Positions 51,332 to 61,633 of a DNA stretch of 64,000 bases are shown here, one piece after another. The DNA lies in the NCBI GenBank assembly GCA_934668765.1, contig CAKUOH010000009.1, positions 1 through 64,000 on the forward strand, read 5' to 3'. The first letter of the stretch is position 1, and each line of letters begins with the position of its first letter. Source of the stretch: an uncultured Helicobacteraceae bacterium (GTDB taxonomy: Bacteria > Campylobacterota > Campylobacteria > Campylobacterales > Helicobacteraceae). A program made the translations under genes and the position numbers. The notes beneath the pieces are model-generated. The model was given only the letters and a program-made list of their open reading frames with translations, was not told the DNA's origin and made no database searches.

Positions 51332-52400
51332 ATGTTTAAATCTATCGCTTCAAAAATTATCTCCATTTGTCTTGGGATTTTTGTCATTGTGCTTGGAATT
51401 TCTACTTTTGTAAATTATAAGCAAACTTCCGCAGAGACGATTGAAGTGTATGAAGGTTTGCAAAAACTAGCATTAAATTCATCTTATCTTACGATAAATC
51501 TCACAATGAATACCAAAGCCATAGACCAAATGAGTGGTTTGGCGAATCTCATCTCATCAATCGAAGGCAATCGAAGAGGGCAATTTGACAGCGCGAATCA
51601 CGCAAAATCCTGCCAATCCACAACTAATCGAGCTAAAAAATGTGCTAAATAAAATGCTAGATTCGCTACAAGCAAAAATCGGTAGCGATACTAATGCAAT
51701 AGAGCGGGTTTTCTCTGCATATACGAGCTTAGATTTTACCACAGAGATTGAAAATGCAAAGGGCAAAGTTGAAGTCGTTACAAACACTTTGGGGCAGGAA
51801 ATAAAAGCAATGCTAAATTCTAGTTCAAACTTTGCCAAAGAGTTAGCGGAGCATTGCAAGGATTTAGAGCTTTCAATGCAAAAACTCACACAATGCTCCC
51901 AAACCCAAACCAATTCATTAGAGCAATCTAATAGCGCGGTAGAGCAAATCAACGCTTCTATGCAAGAAGTCAATGATAGAACAGAGCAGTGCGCCAAACA
52001 GGCAGATGACATTCGCAATATCGTAAGCGTGATTAAAGATATTGCCGAGCAGACGAATCTCTTGGCGTTAAATGCCGCCATTGAAGCGGCAAGGGCTGGA
52101 GAACACGGGCGCGGATTTGCCGTAGTGGCTGATGAAGTGCGAAAACTTGCCGAGCGGACGACACATTCATTAAGTGAGATTGAAGCAAATATCAATATTT
52201 TGGTGCAATCCGTTACCGAAATGAGCGAATCTATAAAGACGCAAACGCAAGGTTTGGAGCAAATAAACAAAGTCATAGCCGAGCTAGATGAGGTAACCAA
52301 AGAAAATGTAGCCGTAGCAAAGGCGACAGATGACATCACAAAGCGCGTAAATGGCGTAGCAAAAGAGATTTTGGCAGATGTAAGTAAGAAGCGATTTTAG
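51332..52400 (+). pseudogene. Methyl-accepting chemotaxis protein, frameshifted and lacking most of its sensor
   Basis: The start ATG 51332 (after AAAGGATT) gives TM1 (about residues 5-26) and a fragment of sensor (QKLALNSSYLTINLTMNT), ending at 51650-51652 out of frame. The rest, from about 51570 to 52400 in another frame, encodes [13 protein letters not shown], then the complete signalling domain with [20 protein letters not shown] (also written AEQTNLL here) and the same C-terminus type as the intact receptor. The break sits at two AATCGAAG copies ten bases apart (51559 and 51569). Removing one unit restores [12 protein letters not shown] in frame. Even then the periplasmic sensor and second membrane helix are missing, so it is a decayed receptor. 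Confidence 0.8.
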
Positions 52401-52626
52401 ATTTGCGTTTATGAAACTTTTTGCGCAAATTTGTGTGCGAATCTTAAGAATTTTGCGTTAGGTTTTGCGAATCTTTTTTAAATTCACGCTATTTTGGATA
52501 TGAATCGCAATCTATAAATCCCCATTCCAAACTTTACAAAAATTTTACAAAACTGCGCCCTATTTTCTTACATTTGCACTTTAAGATTCCACTTGCATTT
52601 TAAAAATAAAATCGAAAGGATAGATA

Positions 52627-53502
52627 ATGTTAAAGAAAATGCTTTTGGCGTCTTTATTGGTAGGCGCAGGATTTACAGGTATTTGGGCTGCGGAGCAAAA
52701 AGGTAAAATAAATGTCATCTCGCGTGAAGATGGCTCGGGCACACGCGGAGCGTTTGTGGAGATTTTTGGGCTTTTGGAATCCAAAAATGGCAAAAAAATC
52801 GATACCACAAGTATTAGGGCAGAAATAACAAATTCTACCGCCGTAATGCTCCAAACCGCAGCAAAGGACAAAAACGCAATCGGTTATGTTTCGCTAGGTT
52901 CGTTAAAATCAATGGTAAAAGGCGTGAAAATCGATGGTGTCGCGCCTAGCGTAGAAAATATAAAGAGCAAAAAATACACCATTTCGCGCCCATTTAATGT
53001 CGTAACCAAAAAAAATTTTGTGGGCGATAATATTATGACGGCAACGCTTGTGCGGGATTTTTTAAACTTTAGCAAAAATAATATTGCAGTGATTGAAAAG
53101 GCTGGATATATTCCACTTGATTCTAAAAAACCCAAAAATGGCGCGGGTAATAATAACCTAAAGGGCAAGATTGTGATTGCGGGTTCAAGCTCGATTACTC
53201 CGCTAATGGAAAAACTAAAAGAATCTTACACTGCGAAAAATCCAAATGCAAATATTGAGATTTTGCAATCTGATTCGACAACAGGGATAAACTCTGTCGT
53301 GCAAGGAATCGCAGACATAGGAATGGTAAGCCGTGAGCTAAAACAAAAAGAGTTAGATTTAGGCATAAGTGCGGAGATTTTGGCGATTGATGGATTAGCT
53401 GTTATTGTGAATCCTAAAAATAGTGTGGATAATTTAAGCAAAGCGCAGGTTAGGGATATTTTTAGTGGCAAAATCACAAAATGGGAAGATTTGGGGAAAT
53501 AA
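52627..53502 (+). CDS. pstS: Phosphate ABC transporter substrate-binding protein
   Basis: Encodes 291 residues with a signal peptide (MLKKMLLASLLVGAGFTGIWA). Two-lobe periplasmic binding fold: ISREDGSGTRGAF is the phosphate-binding loop, and the second half begins with VIAGSSSITPLMEKL, an internal repeat of the usual N-terminal lobe. The order of lobes appears permuted relative to E. coli PstS, as in many Campylobacterota sequences of this family. First of pstSCAB. Confidence 0.88.
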   Translation: MLKKMLLASLLVGAGFTGIWAAEQKGKINVISREDGSGTRGAFVEIFGLLESKNGKKIDTTSIRAEITNSTAVMLQTAAKDKNAIGYVSLGSLKSMVKGVKIDGVAPSVENIKSKKYTISRPFNVVTKKNFVGDNIMTATLVRDFLNFSKNNIAVIEKAGYIPLDSKKPKNGAGNNNLKGKIVIAGSSSITPLMEKLKESYTAKNPNANIEILQSDSTTGINSVVQGIADIGMVSRELKQKELDLGISAEILAIDGLAVIVNPKNSVDNLSKAQVRDIFSGKITKWEDLGK

Positions 53503-53544
53503 TTTTGCGTGAATTTGGCGCGAATCTCAATAGGAATCCAAAAA

Positions 53545-54447
53545 ATGACAAAGAAAACAAAATCATCGAATCATAATAGATTCGCAAGATTCAAAGCACA
53601 AATCAAAGATTTTTTCACACTTGAATCTATGGCACGAATTGCCTTTGCTTTTAGCGCGATTGTCTGCATTCTCGCGGTTATCATTATCTGCGCGTTTTTG
53701 TTTGGTAATGCGATTCCTACGATTTATCACATAGGCGTTGGCGAATTTCTTTTAGGCGATATGTGGCAACCGCTAAATGAAGTCTTTGGGATTTTCCCTA
53801 TGATTGTGGGGAGCATTTATGTAACGGGCTTAGCGATTGCCTTTGGCGTGCCTTTTGGGATTTTGTGCGCGATTTATCTAGCGTATTTTTCGCGTCAAAA
53901 TCGCCTTTTAACGCCATTAGTGGAACTAATGGCGGGGATTCCTAGCATTGTGTATGGATTTTTTGGGCTTATTGTGGTTGTGCCGTTTTTCTCTCAAATC
54001 TTTGAGACAAATGGTAAGGGGCTTTTGAGCGCGAGCGTGCTTTTAGCTATGATGATTTTACCCACCATAATTTTGGTGTCAAAAAGTAGCATTGAAGCAG
54101 TGAGTAAAAGCTACTTTGAGGGCGCAATCGCGCTAGGGGCAAGTAAAGAAAGGGCAGTGTTTTTTGTCGTGTTGCGTGATGCAAAAAGCGGGATTTTAGC
54201 AAGCGTGATTTTAGGCATAGGACGCGCCATTGGCGAGGCGATGGCGGTTATTGTAATCGCAGGGAATCAACCTGTATTGCCTGAATCCATAAGCGATGGC
54301 GTGCGGACGATGACGACAAATATCGTGTTGGAGTTGGGCTATGCAAGCGGGATTCATAGGGACGCGCTCATTGCTTCAAGTGCGGTGCTGTTTGTGTTTA
54401 TATTGCTGATAAATGCGTGCTTTTTGGCGATAAAGAAAAGGGCGTAA
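53545..54447 (+). CDS. pstC: Phosphate ABC transporter permease PstC
   Basis: About 300 residues from ATG 53545 (AGGAAT upstream); a GTG 36 bases earlier is possible but lacks a ribosome site. Six membrane helices. The EAA loop is EGAIALGASKERAVFFV (about residue 205). Inner-membrane half of the phosphate channel. Follows pstS closely. Confidence 0.93.
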   Translation: MTKKTKSSNHNRFARFKAQIKDFFTLESMARIAFAFSAIVCILAVIIICAFLFGNAIPTIYHIGVGEFLLGDMWQPLNEVFGIFPMIVGSIYVTGLAIAFGVPFGILCAIYLAYFSRQNRLLTPLVELMAGIPSIVYGFFGLIVVVPFFSQIFETNGKGLLSASVLLAMMILPTIILVSKSSIEAVSKSYFEGAIALGASKERAVFFVVLRDAKSGILASVILGIGRAIGEAMAVIVIAGNQPVLPESISDGVRTMTTNIVLELGYASGIHRDALIASSAVLFVFILLINACFLAIKKRA

Positions 54448-54462
54448 GAAAGGGGCGATTAA

Positions 54463-55332
54463 ATGGGATTTAAAAACAAAATCGATAAACAAATGATAGC
54501 CACGATAAAATCGCAGGATTTTCTCTCGCTCTTTTTGCGGGGGATTATGTTTGTAGGCGTGGGATTTACACTTGCCACTGTCGCGCTAATGGTGGGCTAC
54601 ATTTTGTTTAAGGGCATTCCGCATTTAAGTCTCACACTCTTTGAGTGGGAATACTCCACGCTGAATGCCTCTATGACACCTGCTATCATAAACACGATTT
54701 TTATGATTTTACTATCTCTTGTTTTTGCCTTGCCTTTTGGAATCTTTGGCGCGATTTTCTTGCAAGAATACGCCAAGCCAAATAGCGCGGTGGTGGGAGT
54801 GATAAACCTCGCTTCTCAAGTGCTAGTGGGGATTCCTAGCATTGTGTATGGACTTTTTGGCTTTTTGGCATTTGTGATTTATTGTAAAATGGGCGTGAGT
54901 ATGCTTTCAGGCGCATTAACTTTGGCAATTATGATTTTGCCCTTGATTCTAACCGCTACACAAGAATCGCTCAAATCCGTGCCACTAGCCTATAAAGAGG
55001 GGAGTTTCGCGCTGGGTGCGGGGAAACTGCGGACGATATTTGTCGTGGTGTTGCCCTGCGCGTTAAGCGGGATTTTAAGTGGAGTGATTTTAAGCGTTGG
55101 GCGCATTATCGGGGAGAGTGCAGCATTGCTTTACACTTCAGGTAGCGTGGCAAAAGTCGCGGGGGTGGAAGATTCTGGACGGACATTAAGTGTGCATCTT
55201 TACGCGCTTTTAAGCGAGGGGCAGTATATCGAGCAAGCGTATGCCACAGCAGTAATTTTGCTCTTTGTTGTGGTAGGGATAAATCTTATCTCAAATCTTG
55301 CGATTAAAAAATTACAAAGTAAAGGAGCATAA
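54463..55332 (+). CDS. pstA: Phosphate ABC transporter permease PstA
   Basis: Encodes 289 residues, six membrane helices, EAA loop [17 protein letters not shown]. Its stop is one base before the pstB ATG, indicating coupling. Pairs with PstC. Confidence 0.94.
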   Translation: MGFKNKIDKQMIATIKSQDFLSLFLRGIMFVGVGFTLATVALMVGYILFKGIPHLSLTLFEWEYSTLNASMTPAIINTIFMILLSLVFALPFGIFGAIFLQEYAKPNSAVVGVINLASQVLVGIPSIVYGLFGFLAFVIYCKMGVSMLSGALTLAIMILPLILTATQESLKSVPLAYKEGSFALGAGKLRTIFVVVLPCALSGILSGVILSVGRIIGESAALLYTSGSVAKVAGVEDSGRTLSVHLYALLSEGQYIEQAYATAVILLFVVVGINLISNLAIKKLQSKGA

Positions 55333-55333
55333 A

Positions 55334-56089
55334 ATGGGCGTTGCATTTAAGATTAAAAATATGAATTTGCATTATGGGAATTTTCACGCGCTAAAAAATA
55401 TCAATTTAGAGCTACAAGAAAATGAGATTTCTGCCTTTATCGGTCCTAGTGGCTGTGGCAAATCCACGCTATTAAGAAGCTTAAATCGTATGAATGATTT
55501 AGTAGAATCCTGCAAAATCAAAGGGCAGATTTTACTCAACGACAAAAATATCTACAAAAATTACGATGTCAATCTCTTGCGAAAAAAGGTGGGAATGGTG
55601 TTTCAAAAGCCAAATCCTTTTCCTATGAGCATCTATGAAAATCTTACCTTTGGTCCCAAAACGCACGGCATTAAAGACAAAAGCAAACTCAATGAAATCG
55701 TAGAAAAATGTCTAAAAAATGTCGCACTTTTTGGCGAACTAAAAGATAGGCTGCACGATTCAGCATTATCTTTAAGTGGCGGACAACAGCAGAGACTTTG
55801 CATTGCAAGGGCTTTAGCGATTAACCCCGAAGTGATTTTAATGGATGAACCGACTTCCGCGCTAGACCCGATTTCTACGCTTAAAATCGAAGAGCTTATC
55901 AAAGATTTGCGCTCCAAATACACCGTGATTATCGTTACGCATAATATGCAGCAAGCAATGCGAATCAGTGATAGAGTGGCGTTTTTCTGGCTAGGCGAAG
56001 TGGTAGAATTTAACAAAACAAAAATCATTTTTAGCGATGAAGCAAAAGAGAAAAAGACAAGGGATTATATCGCAGGGCGATTTGGGTGA
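55334..56089 (+). CDS. pstB: Phosphate ABC transporter ATP-binding protein
   Basis: 251 residues from ATG 55334 after AAAGGAG; a start 36 bases upstream would overlap pstA and lacks a site. Walker [15 protein letters not shown], the Q loop [11 protein letters not shown], signature [15 protein letters not shown] and Walker [14 protein letters not shown] are all intact. It powers high-affinity phosphate uptake. No phoU follows in the window. Confidence 0.97.
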   Translation: MGVAFKIKNMNLHYGNFHALKNINLELQENEISAFIGPSGCGKSTLLRSLNRMNDLVESCKIKGQILLNDKNIYKNYDVNLLRKKVGMVFQKPNPFPMSIYENLTFGPKTHGIKDKSKLNEIVEKCLKNVALFGELKDRLHDSALSLSGGQQQRLCIARALAINPEVILMDEPTSALDPISTLKIEELIKDLRSKYTVIIVTHNMQQAMRISDRVAFFWLGEVVEFNKTKIIFSDEAKEKKTRDYIAGRFG

Positions 56090-56261
56090 TTGCTTTTTGG
56101 CAGGATTTTCGCTTTCGCTCTCAATAACAAACACGCCGTCATTGTGAGAATCTGCGACTCTGTTAAAAGCTACAAAATTAGGGCTATTTTGCTTTTGCTA
56201 TCATTTCCTGCCCTTTTCTTTGATTTTTTCCAAAATCTTGCGCACTCCTACTTCGTAGATT

Positions 56262-56918
56262 TTAAATTCTGCGATATTGCTCTCTTTTTAGCCATAGTTG
56301 CCCCTCGCCCACATTGCCTCTGTGCTGTCCTGTCGAATAATATTTATTGCTCGCCACTTCATCGCTTGAAAGCACAAAATAGCGGATTTTATCCCTCCAT
56401 ACTGCAATCCACACAAACGCATCACAACAAGCGGGTTTAATCTGCTGAAAATTCATATCAAAGCCCTCGACTGAATCGCTTGATAAGGCTTTGATTATCA
56501 GTGAATCGCCACTTTTTCGCCGCACAGCACGAGAGGCTTTGACTTCGATTCTAATGCCATTAAACCAAAAATCATACTGCCCATTATAATGTGGGTCAAG
56601 TTTGTTTGTAGGACGCTCTAATTCTGGCACAATTTCATTTAAATGTCTTTGTGCCCACGATTCACCAAAGGTGCGTGGAGCAGTGATTTCAAAAAGATAT
56701 AAATATTTATTGCGCTCTAAATAGGCATTTCTAATGTCTAAATATTCGCTTAAATTTAGCGTTTGCGTAGCGATAAGATGGGCGATGATAAACTCAAATT
56801 TATTAAACGGAAAAACGCTATACAAATCATCTAATCTTTCATCGCTTAAATCAATGCCGTTTTCATTTTGTTTCATCGTAGCAATTTTGACTTGTAATTC
56901 TTTAATTAAATGTTGCAT
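56262..56918 (-). CDS. Probable type II restriction endonuclease
   Basis: Encodes 218 residues. The motif D116-(8)-E125-V-K127 in YDFWFNGIRIEVKAS fits a PD-(D/E)XK nuclease core, preceded by FGESWAQRHLNEIVPEL. It overlaps the 3' end of the methyltransferase gene by 17 bases on the same strand, the usual restriction-modification layout. I do not recognise the specificity. It points toward pstB tail to tail, 172 bases apart. Confidence 0.65.
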   Translation of the reverse strand: MQHLIKELQVKIATMKQNENGIDLSDERLDDLYSVFPFNKFEFIIAHLIATQTLNLSEYLDIRNAYLERNKYLYLFEITAPRTFGESWAQRHLNEIVPELERPTNKLDPHYNGQYDFWFNGIRIEVKASRAVRRKSGDSLIIKALSSDSVEGFDMNFQQIKPACCDAFVWIAVWRDKIRYFVLSSDEVASNKYYSTGQHRGNVGEGQLWLKREQYRRI

Positions 56919-58407
56919 TTAGTGCCTTTTTGATATGTTGTTTTTGGACTTCGTTTATGTCAAAGATTTGATAAATTTGTTCATTTGCAAAATGCACACT
57001 TTTATCATCACCACTTAAAATCTGCTCGACTAAAAAGGTGATTTGGCTATCTTGTTTGCGCGTGATTTGTGGAAAGGGTAGTTGCTCTAAATTCCCTCGC
57101 AAAATCTTTATCTCGCCAAACATTATTCTATGCAAATACGCAAAAAGTTCAGAATTTAAAAAGCCAAGCGCGGTTTTGATAGATATATTTGGAATGCACG
57201 GGATAAGGATATTTGCGCTATTTAGGAACAACGCCCCACTATTGTCATACGCAAAGGCAAGTTTGTTTGAGATAAATTTATACACAAGTTTTTCTTTTGC
57301 GCGGTAAAACTCATCTTTTGCCACCTGCTGAAATTTCGCCCTGTCATAAATGATAAAATTCTGTGCTTTTTGCAAACGATATGGCACAATCTCTTTGCCT
57401 GTGTAAATCGCCTCACTGCCTAAAATATGCTCTTTATGCAGGGCGTTTTTATTATCCCCCGTAACGATTCCTAATGCCCAAATACTCGCACTTAAACTAT
57501 ATTTGCCCTGTGATTTTGCTTTCTCAATGATTGCTATATCTTGGTGTGATAACGCGCTAAAATTTAGATTCTGGCTTATGTAAAATGCAGATAATGGGAC
57601 TTCTAGCATTTGGTTATTTTTTATGATTTTGCATTTTGTTGTAAGATTTAATTTAGTGTGAGATTTTGATCTAGATTCTAGAATCTCTTTTTTATGCTCC
57701 ACACTCACAAACTCCGTGCTAACACCACTAAAAATATTTGTATAATGTCTAATTTCTTGCAACGCACCATTACCCAAAATAAAAGAGCGCAAATCTTTGT
57801 GTGTTTTGACATTTAGCATTGATTTTGGGAGCAAAAATTTCATAACGCCATTTGGTTTTAGATTTTCATAAGATGTTATAAAAAAGAGCGAAAATCGCTC
57901 ACCTGAAGTAATGTGAACTATATAATCGCCTCCATAAGTTTTTTTGTTTGCTTTGCAAACACCCCACGGAGGATTTGTGCATATATAATCAAATTGTGTT
58001 TTTTGGATTGTCCTTATGCTTTGAATCTCGCTACCAAACAAACTATCAACCCCACTAGGCTCTAAATAATCAGCGCAATAAATCTGTGGTGTAAATTCTA
58101 ACTCACTAAATTTTACAAACAAGTTGATTTTAGCAATAAACACAGCGAGATGGTCATTATCAATGCCAAAAATTTGCGTTGGTTTTGCATTTTTTAGGCT
58201 TAGTAAAAATGCTCCGCTTCCGCAAGCAGGGTCTAGCAATATTTGTTCATTTCTAAAATCTAGGCTCTGTGTCATTGCCTTTGTAATCGTGTGTGGCGTG
58301 TAGTAAGCCCCCATAATATTTTTTTGCCCTTTATAACTTAAATCTAACTCTTGCATTTGCATTAACTCTTCTATGTTATGTGGCGGATTTGGGCTCAAAC
58401 TGCCCAC
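56902..58407 (-). CDS. N6-adenine DNA methyltransferase
   Basis: 501 residues from GTG 58407; an ATG at 58362 (residue 16) with GAAGAG upstream is equally plausible. Motif I is LLDPACGSGAFLLSL (about 57), the catalytic motif IV is NPPW (145-148), and a C-terminal target-recognition region follows. The order I-IV with NPPW is the gamma-type adenine methylase. It is the first gene of the pair with the nuclease. An A7 run on the coding strand at 58320-58326 is a minor slippage site. Target sequence unknown. Confidence 0.87.
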   Translation of the reverse strand: MGSLSPNPPHNIEELMQMQELDLSYKGQKNIMGAYYTPHTITKAMTQSLDFRNEQILLDPACGSGAFLLSLKNAKPTQIFGIDNDHLAVFIAKINLFVKFSELEFTPQIYCADYLEPSGVDSLFGSEIQSIRTIQKTQFDYICTNPPWGVCKANKKTYGGDYIVHITSGERFSLFFITSYENLKPNGVMKFLLPKSMLNVKTHKDLRSFILGNGALQEIRHYTNIFSGVSTEFVSVEHKKEILESRSKSHTKLNLTTKCKIIKNNQMLEVPLSAFYISQNLNFSALSHQDIAIIEKAKSQGKYSLSASIWALGIVTGDNKNALHKEHILGSEAIYTGKEIVPYRLQKAQNFIIYDRAKFQQVAKDEFYRAKEKLVYKFISNKLAFAYDNSGALFLNSANILIPCIPNISIKTALGFLNSELFAYLHRIMFGEIKILRGNLEQLPFPQITRKQDSQITFLVEQILSGDDKSVHFANEQIYQIFDINEVQKQHIKKALNATFN

Positions 58408-58592
58408 GCAACTACAAAAAATGTGTGTGCAAATCTACGAATCGCCAAAAGCAATGAATAAATGTTATAGATTTGCGCTTGATTTACAATGATTTGCAAG
58501 GTATCGCCCACAAATTATCTCATAAAACTTTTAGTGTGATTTCTGCTAAAATTGCGCTTTTAAAATTTTTAGATTTGCAATAAAGGGGATTT

Positions 58593-59135
58593 ATGAAAAG
58601 GCTTTTAAACTACACGCTCAAGGGGCTTTTCGCCGTCCTGCCGATTATCATTTTGCTTTGGATTTTAAAGATTGTCTATGATTTTATCGCAAATATTATA
58701 GATTCAATCTTTTCGATTACGCAAGGGGACTTCGTATTTACCGCCATTATCTGCGCTTTAATGCTTGTATTTTTCATCACGCTTGGCATAGTCGTAGAGC
58801 GCAACAAAGAGGCGATTTTCCTAAAAATGCTAGACATTGTGATAGGCAAAATCCCACTAATATCAAGCATCTACGCCACAATCAAAGAGATTATGAGTCT
58901 ATTTAGCGCAAAAGGCACGGAGAATTATTTGGGCGTGGTGTGGATAAAAATCGGGACGCACAAGGTTATGGGTTTTATTACAAAAGAGCTGGAGGACAGC
59001 TACTTTGTGTTTGTGCCTACCACGCCAAACCCCACTTCTGGCTTTTTGCTAAATGTCAAAAAAGACGAGGTTGAAAAAAGCGACTTATCCGTGGCAAATG
59101 GCTTTAAAAAGCTAATTTCGCTAGGAATCAAGTAG
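58593..59135 (+). CDS. DUF502 family membrane protein
   Basis: Encodes 180 residues with two N-terminal membrane helices (about 9-31 and 47-66), then a soluble domain with IPLISSIYATIKEIMSLF and FVPTTPNPTSGF, the conserved core of DUF502. Function uncharacterised. AAAGGGG ribosome site. It stands alone between the methyltransferase and the broken outer-membrane gene. Confidence 0.85.
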   Translation: MKRLLNYTLKGLFAVLPIIILLWILKIVYDFIANIIDSIFSITQGDFVFTAIICALMLVFFITLGIVVERNKEAIFLKMLDIVIGKIPLISSIYATIKEIMSLFSAKGTENYLGVVWIKIGTHKVMGFITKELEDSYFVFVPTTPNPTSGFLLNVKKDEVEKSDLSVANGFKKLISLGIK

Positions 59136-59301
59136 ATTTTGTCTTAAAGATTCAAGGCTCTGCAACCTTGCACTTTTTGTTGGATTTGGCTAGATTTGCA
59201 ACACAATTCATAAAATCTTAAAATTTTCTTTATAAAAATATCATTTTATTGCTATAATTTCGGCGCGTTTTTTGCAAAATTTATTTTTGAAAGGATTAGA
59301 T

Positions 59302-60034
59302 ATGAAAGTTTCTCATATTTTTTTGGCGGCGTTATTATCACTAGGCTAGGCAAATGCCCTATTTGCGGCTTCAAATAGGGGGGGGGGAATTGCAAAATAA
59401 ATCCGCCCCTAGCCAACAATACACCTTTGGCATAAAAGAGCCAAAGACAGGCGGATTCATCGGTGGCGAATTTGGATTTGGTTCTGGATATGCAGATACT
59501 TCTTACTATACAATAGGGTATGGTTTATATAACTTTGGCTATCTTGTTGTGCCTGTAAATGTATTTGGTGGTTATCAATGGTATTTTTACGATAGACCGC
59601 ATTATATGCTTGGTGTTCGTGTGCGCGGACATTTTGGCTACACAAACTACAATGCAAATCTTTCGCGTTATTGGGCGCGTAATTCTGGCAATGCTTCGCT
59701 AACTTCACACGCGATTCAATATGGCGCAGAAGCACAACTAATTTGGGACTTTTTAGATTATGAATCTCATACTTTGGGAATGCACTTTGCGCCTTTGGGC
59801 TTTGAAGGAAGCACATTTTTTGGCAAAGTAAAAGCAAATGGGCAAACGCAGGATTTGGGCTCACACACAAAGTTTGCTTACACTATTGGCATTGGTTTGC
59901 ACTACTACTATTCGGGAAATCATCAAGTCTATTTAACTCATAGATACCGCACTTATAGCCATCTATACAATACAGGCGAATATTACTCTGTGGCAAATAA
60001 TGTCTTTTCATTTGGCTATGCGTATAAGTTTTAG
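59302..60034 (+). pseudogene. Outer-membrane beta-barrel protein, interrupted by a nonsense codon and a poly-G frameshift
   Basis: ATG 59302 has a good AAAGGAT site and a TATAAT (59253-59258) upstream, in the same GCTATAATTTCG context as the CT12 gene. The signal peptide MKVSHIFLAALLSLG then meets TAG (59347-59349) before ANALFAASN, an otherwise normal ending. A G10 tract follows (59378-59387); nine or twelve G would be needed to enter the long frame (about 59388-60034) that encodes the barrel and ends in FSFGYAYKF. So the gene is off for two separate reasons. Either it has decayed, or the TAG is a sequencing error. A weak internal ATG at 59354 would give a protein without signal peptide. Confidence 0.78.
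59378..59387 (+). repeat. Poly-G (G10) tract
   Basis: Ten G directly after the signal-peptide codons of the outer-membrane protein gene. 9 or 12 would restore frame with the barrel. Confidence 0.85.
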
Positions 60035-60403
60035 AGTAAATTATGTAAAATTTGTGTGAATCTTTGATAGATTCGCGTGAATCTGGCGTAATAAGCGGAT
60101 TTATAGGATTGCTTCACTTTGTTTGCAATGAAGATTCATTTCTACTTTGTCATTCTGAGTTTTCGTAAGAAAGCGAAGAATCTAAAAAAGATTTTGCGTA
60201 GATTCTTCGGCGACTTTGTCGCCTTAAGAATGACAAATGGGTGTGGTCTTTTTATGGATTGCTTCGTTGCGTTCTTTTTACTCACACGCCTCGAAATGAC
60301 AGAATGGGATTTTTCGCAATGACGGGGGATTAAAATTATTCATCCAAATTTAAAGCCAAATCACTCGCCATTATCCATTCGCTATATTCGCTTAATCGCC
60401 CCA
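60035..60403. other. Gene-free stretch with palindromes and ATTGC-type repeats
   Basis: 369 bases without a gene. AGATTC-GCGT-GAATCT (60069-60084) is a hairpin just after the pseudogene. Further on are GGCGAC-TTT-GTCGCC (about 60208-60222) and GTCATTCTGAG/AGAATGAC-type inverted segments, the same mobile-looking repeat family as at 9.6 and 17.2 kb. Confidence 0.6.
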
Positions 60404-61633
60404 TTATTCGTGCCGTAGTGCGTCTATTGGATTTAGCTTTGATGCACGGCGTGCGGGGAGATAGCCAAATAGCACTCCCAAAAAACCCGAAAATACAAAT
60501 GCCACAATCGCAATGCCTGAGCTAAATACAAAGGGAATCTCCATTACGATAGATAGCCCAAGTGCTATGAAAAACGCCAAAATTATGCCGATAATCCCGC
60601 CTAGTGCGCTTATAACGACAGATTCGATTAAAAATTGTAGCAACACTTCGCTCTCTAACGCACCGATGGCAAGTCGTGTGCCGATTTCTTTGGTGCGCTC
60701 AGTAACGGAGACTAGCATAATATTCATAATGCCGATTCCACCCACAATCAGGCTCACTCCCGCAATAGAACCGATAAATAGCGTAAGCATAGTCATCGTG
60801 CTAGTCATTGCTTCCTCAAACTGCTTTGTGTCGCGAATCTCAAAATTATCCACCTTACCACTTTTATCAATACCGCGAATCTCGCGCAGTAGTGCCTTTA
60901 TCTCATTTGTCTTTTGCTTTGAATCTACGCCGTCTTTTAGTGAGATAAGCACTTGATTGATATTATTTATCGAACTTTTTTCTTTGCCAAGTGTGCGTAG
61001 ATAGGATTTTAGCGGGAAAAGCACGATTTCATCTTGGTCGGAGTGCCCTACTTGCCCCTTGCTTTTTAGTGTGCCTATGACTTCGCAAATTAGGCTTCCG
61101 TACTTATTGCCGATTTTTAACTTTTCGCCTAGCGGATTTTCAGCCCCAAAAAGCTCTTTTTGGACGCTTGCACCGATGATACAGACATTTACACCACTTT
61201 TATATTCATCATCGCTAAATTCGCGCCCACTCTCAATCTCCCAATTTGCCACGATAAAATAATCGCTCTCTACGCCCAAAGTCTCGCTTTCACGGGCATT
61301 TTGCTTGTATTGCACAAGCGAATTGCCTTTCCCTACGGCACTTAAAGCATTTATGCCATAGATTCTATCGCGGATTAGCTCGATTTCTTGTTCATTAAAA
61401 TATCGCTTTAAACTCTGTCCTGCCGTATCAAGCCCGTGTGCTGGCATTAGCATAAGCAGATTATTGCCAAGCTGTGCGATATTTTCTTTTACCTGTGCGC
61501 TCATTCCATTGCCTAGTGTAATCATCACAATAACGCTACCTGTGCCAATTATAATGCCTAGCATCGTTAGAAACGCCCGAAGCATATTTCTATGAATCTG
61601 CCGAAACGCCAAAATAAACGCATTTAAAATCAT
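60404..61633 (-). CDS. MacB-type ABC transporter permease
   Basis: Encodes 409 residues. TM1 about 15-40 (AFLTMLGIIIGTGSVIVMI), a large periplasmic MacB-core domain (about 45-270) and three C-terminal helices of the FtsX fold (about 280-400), ending AEFGY-like LPARRASKLNPIDALRHE. It works as a mechanotransmission pump with the separate ATPase, adaptor and TolC-type channel in this operon. Overlaps the ATPase gene by four bases. Confidence 0.92.
   Translation of the reverse strand: MILNAFILAFRQIHRNMLRAFLTMLGIIIGTGSVIVMITLGNGMSAQVKENIAQLGNNLLMLMPAHGLDTAGQSLKRYFNEQEIELIRDRIYGINALSAVGKGNSLVQYKQNARESETLGVESDYFIVANWEIESGREFSDDEYKSGVNVCIIGASVQKELFGAENPLGEKLKIGNKYGSLICEVIGTLKSKGQVGHSDQDEIVLFPLKSYLRTLGKEKSSINNINQVLISLKDGVDSKQKTNEIKALLREIRGIDKSGKVDNFEIRDTKQFEEAMTSTMTMLTLFIGSIAGVSLIVGGIGIMNIMLVSVTERTKEIGTRLAIGALESEVLLQFLIESVVISALGGIIGIILAFFIALGLSIVMEIPFVFSSGIAIVAFVFSGFLGVLFGYLPARRASKLNPIDALRHE

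Noticed and set aside
51557..52339. Long open frame (260 codons) on the minus strand opposite the broken chemoreceptor
   Set aside because: It is antisense to the highly conserved signalling domain. A similar antisense frame lies opposite the intact receptor (9060-9500), so it follows from codon bias. No ribosome site or family resemblance.
56090..56440. 116-codon plus-strand frame after pstB, possible phoU-like or membrane gene
   Set aside because: It overlaps the nuclease gene on the other strand, has no ribosome site and no similarity to PhoU.
59318..59324. T7 run in the pseudogene signal peptide as a second phase switch that would bypass the TAG
   Set aside because: Reading with six or eight T leads to other stops (TAG near 59342 or 59376), so slippage there cannot restore the gene.
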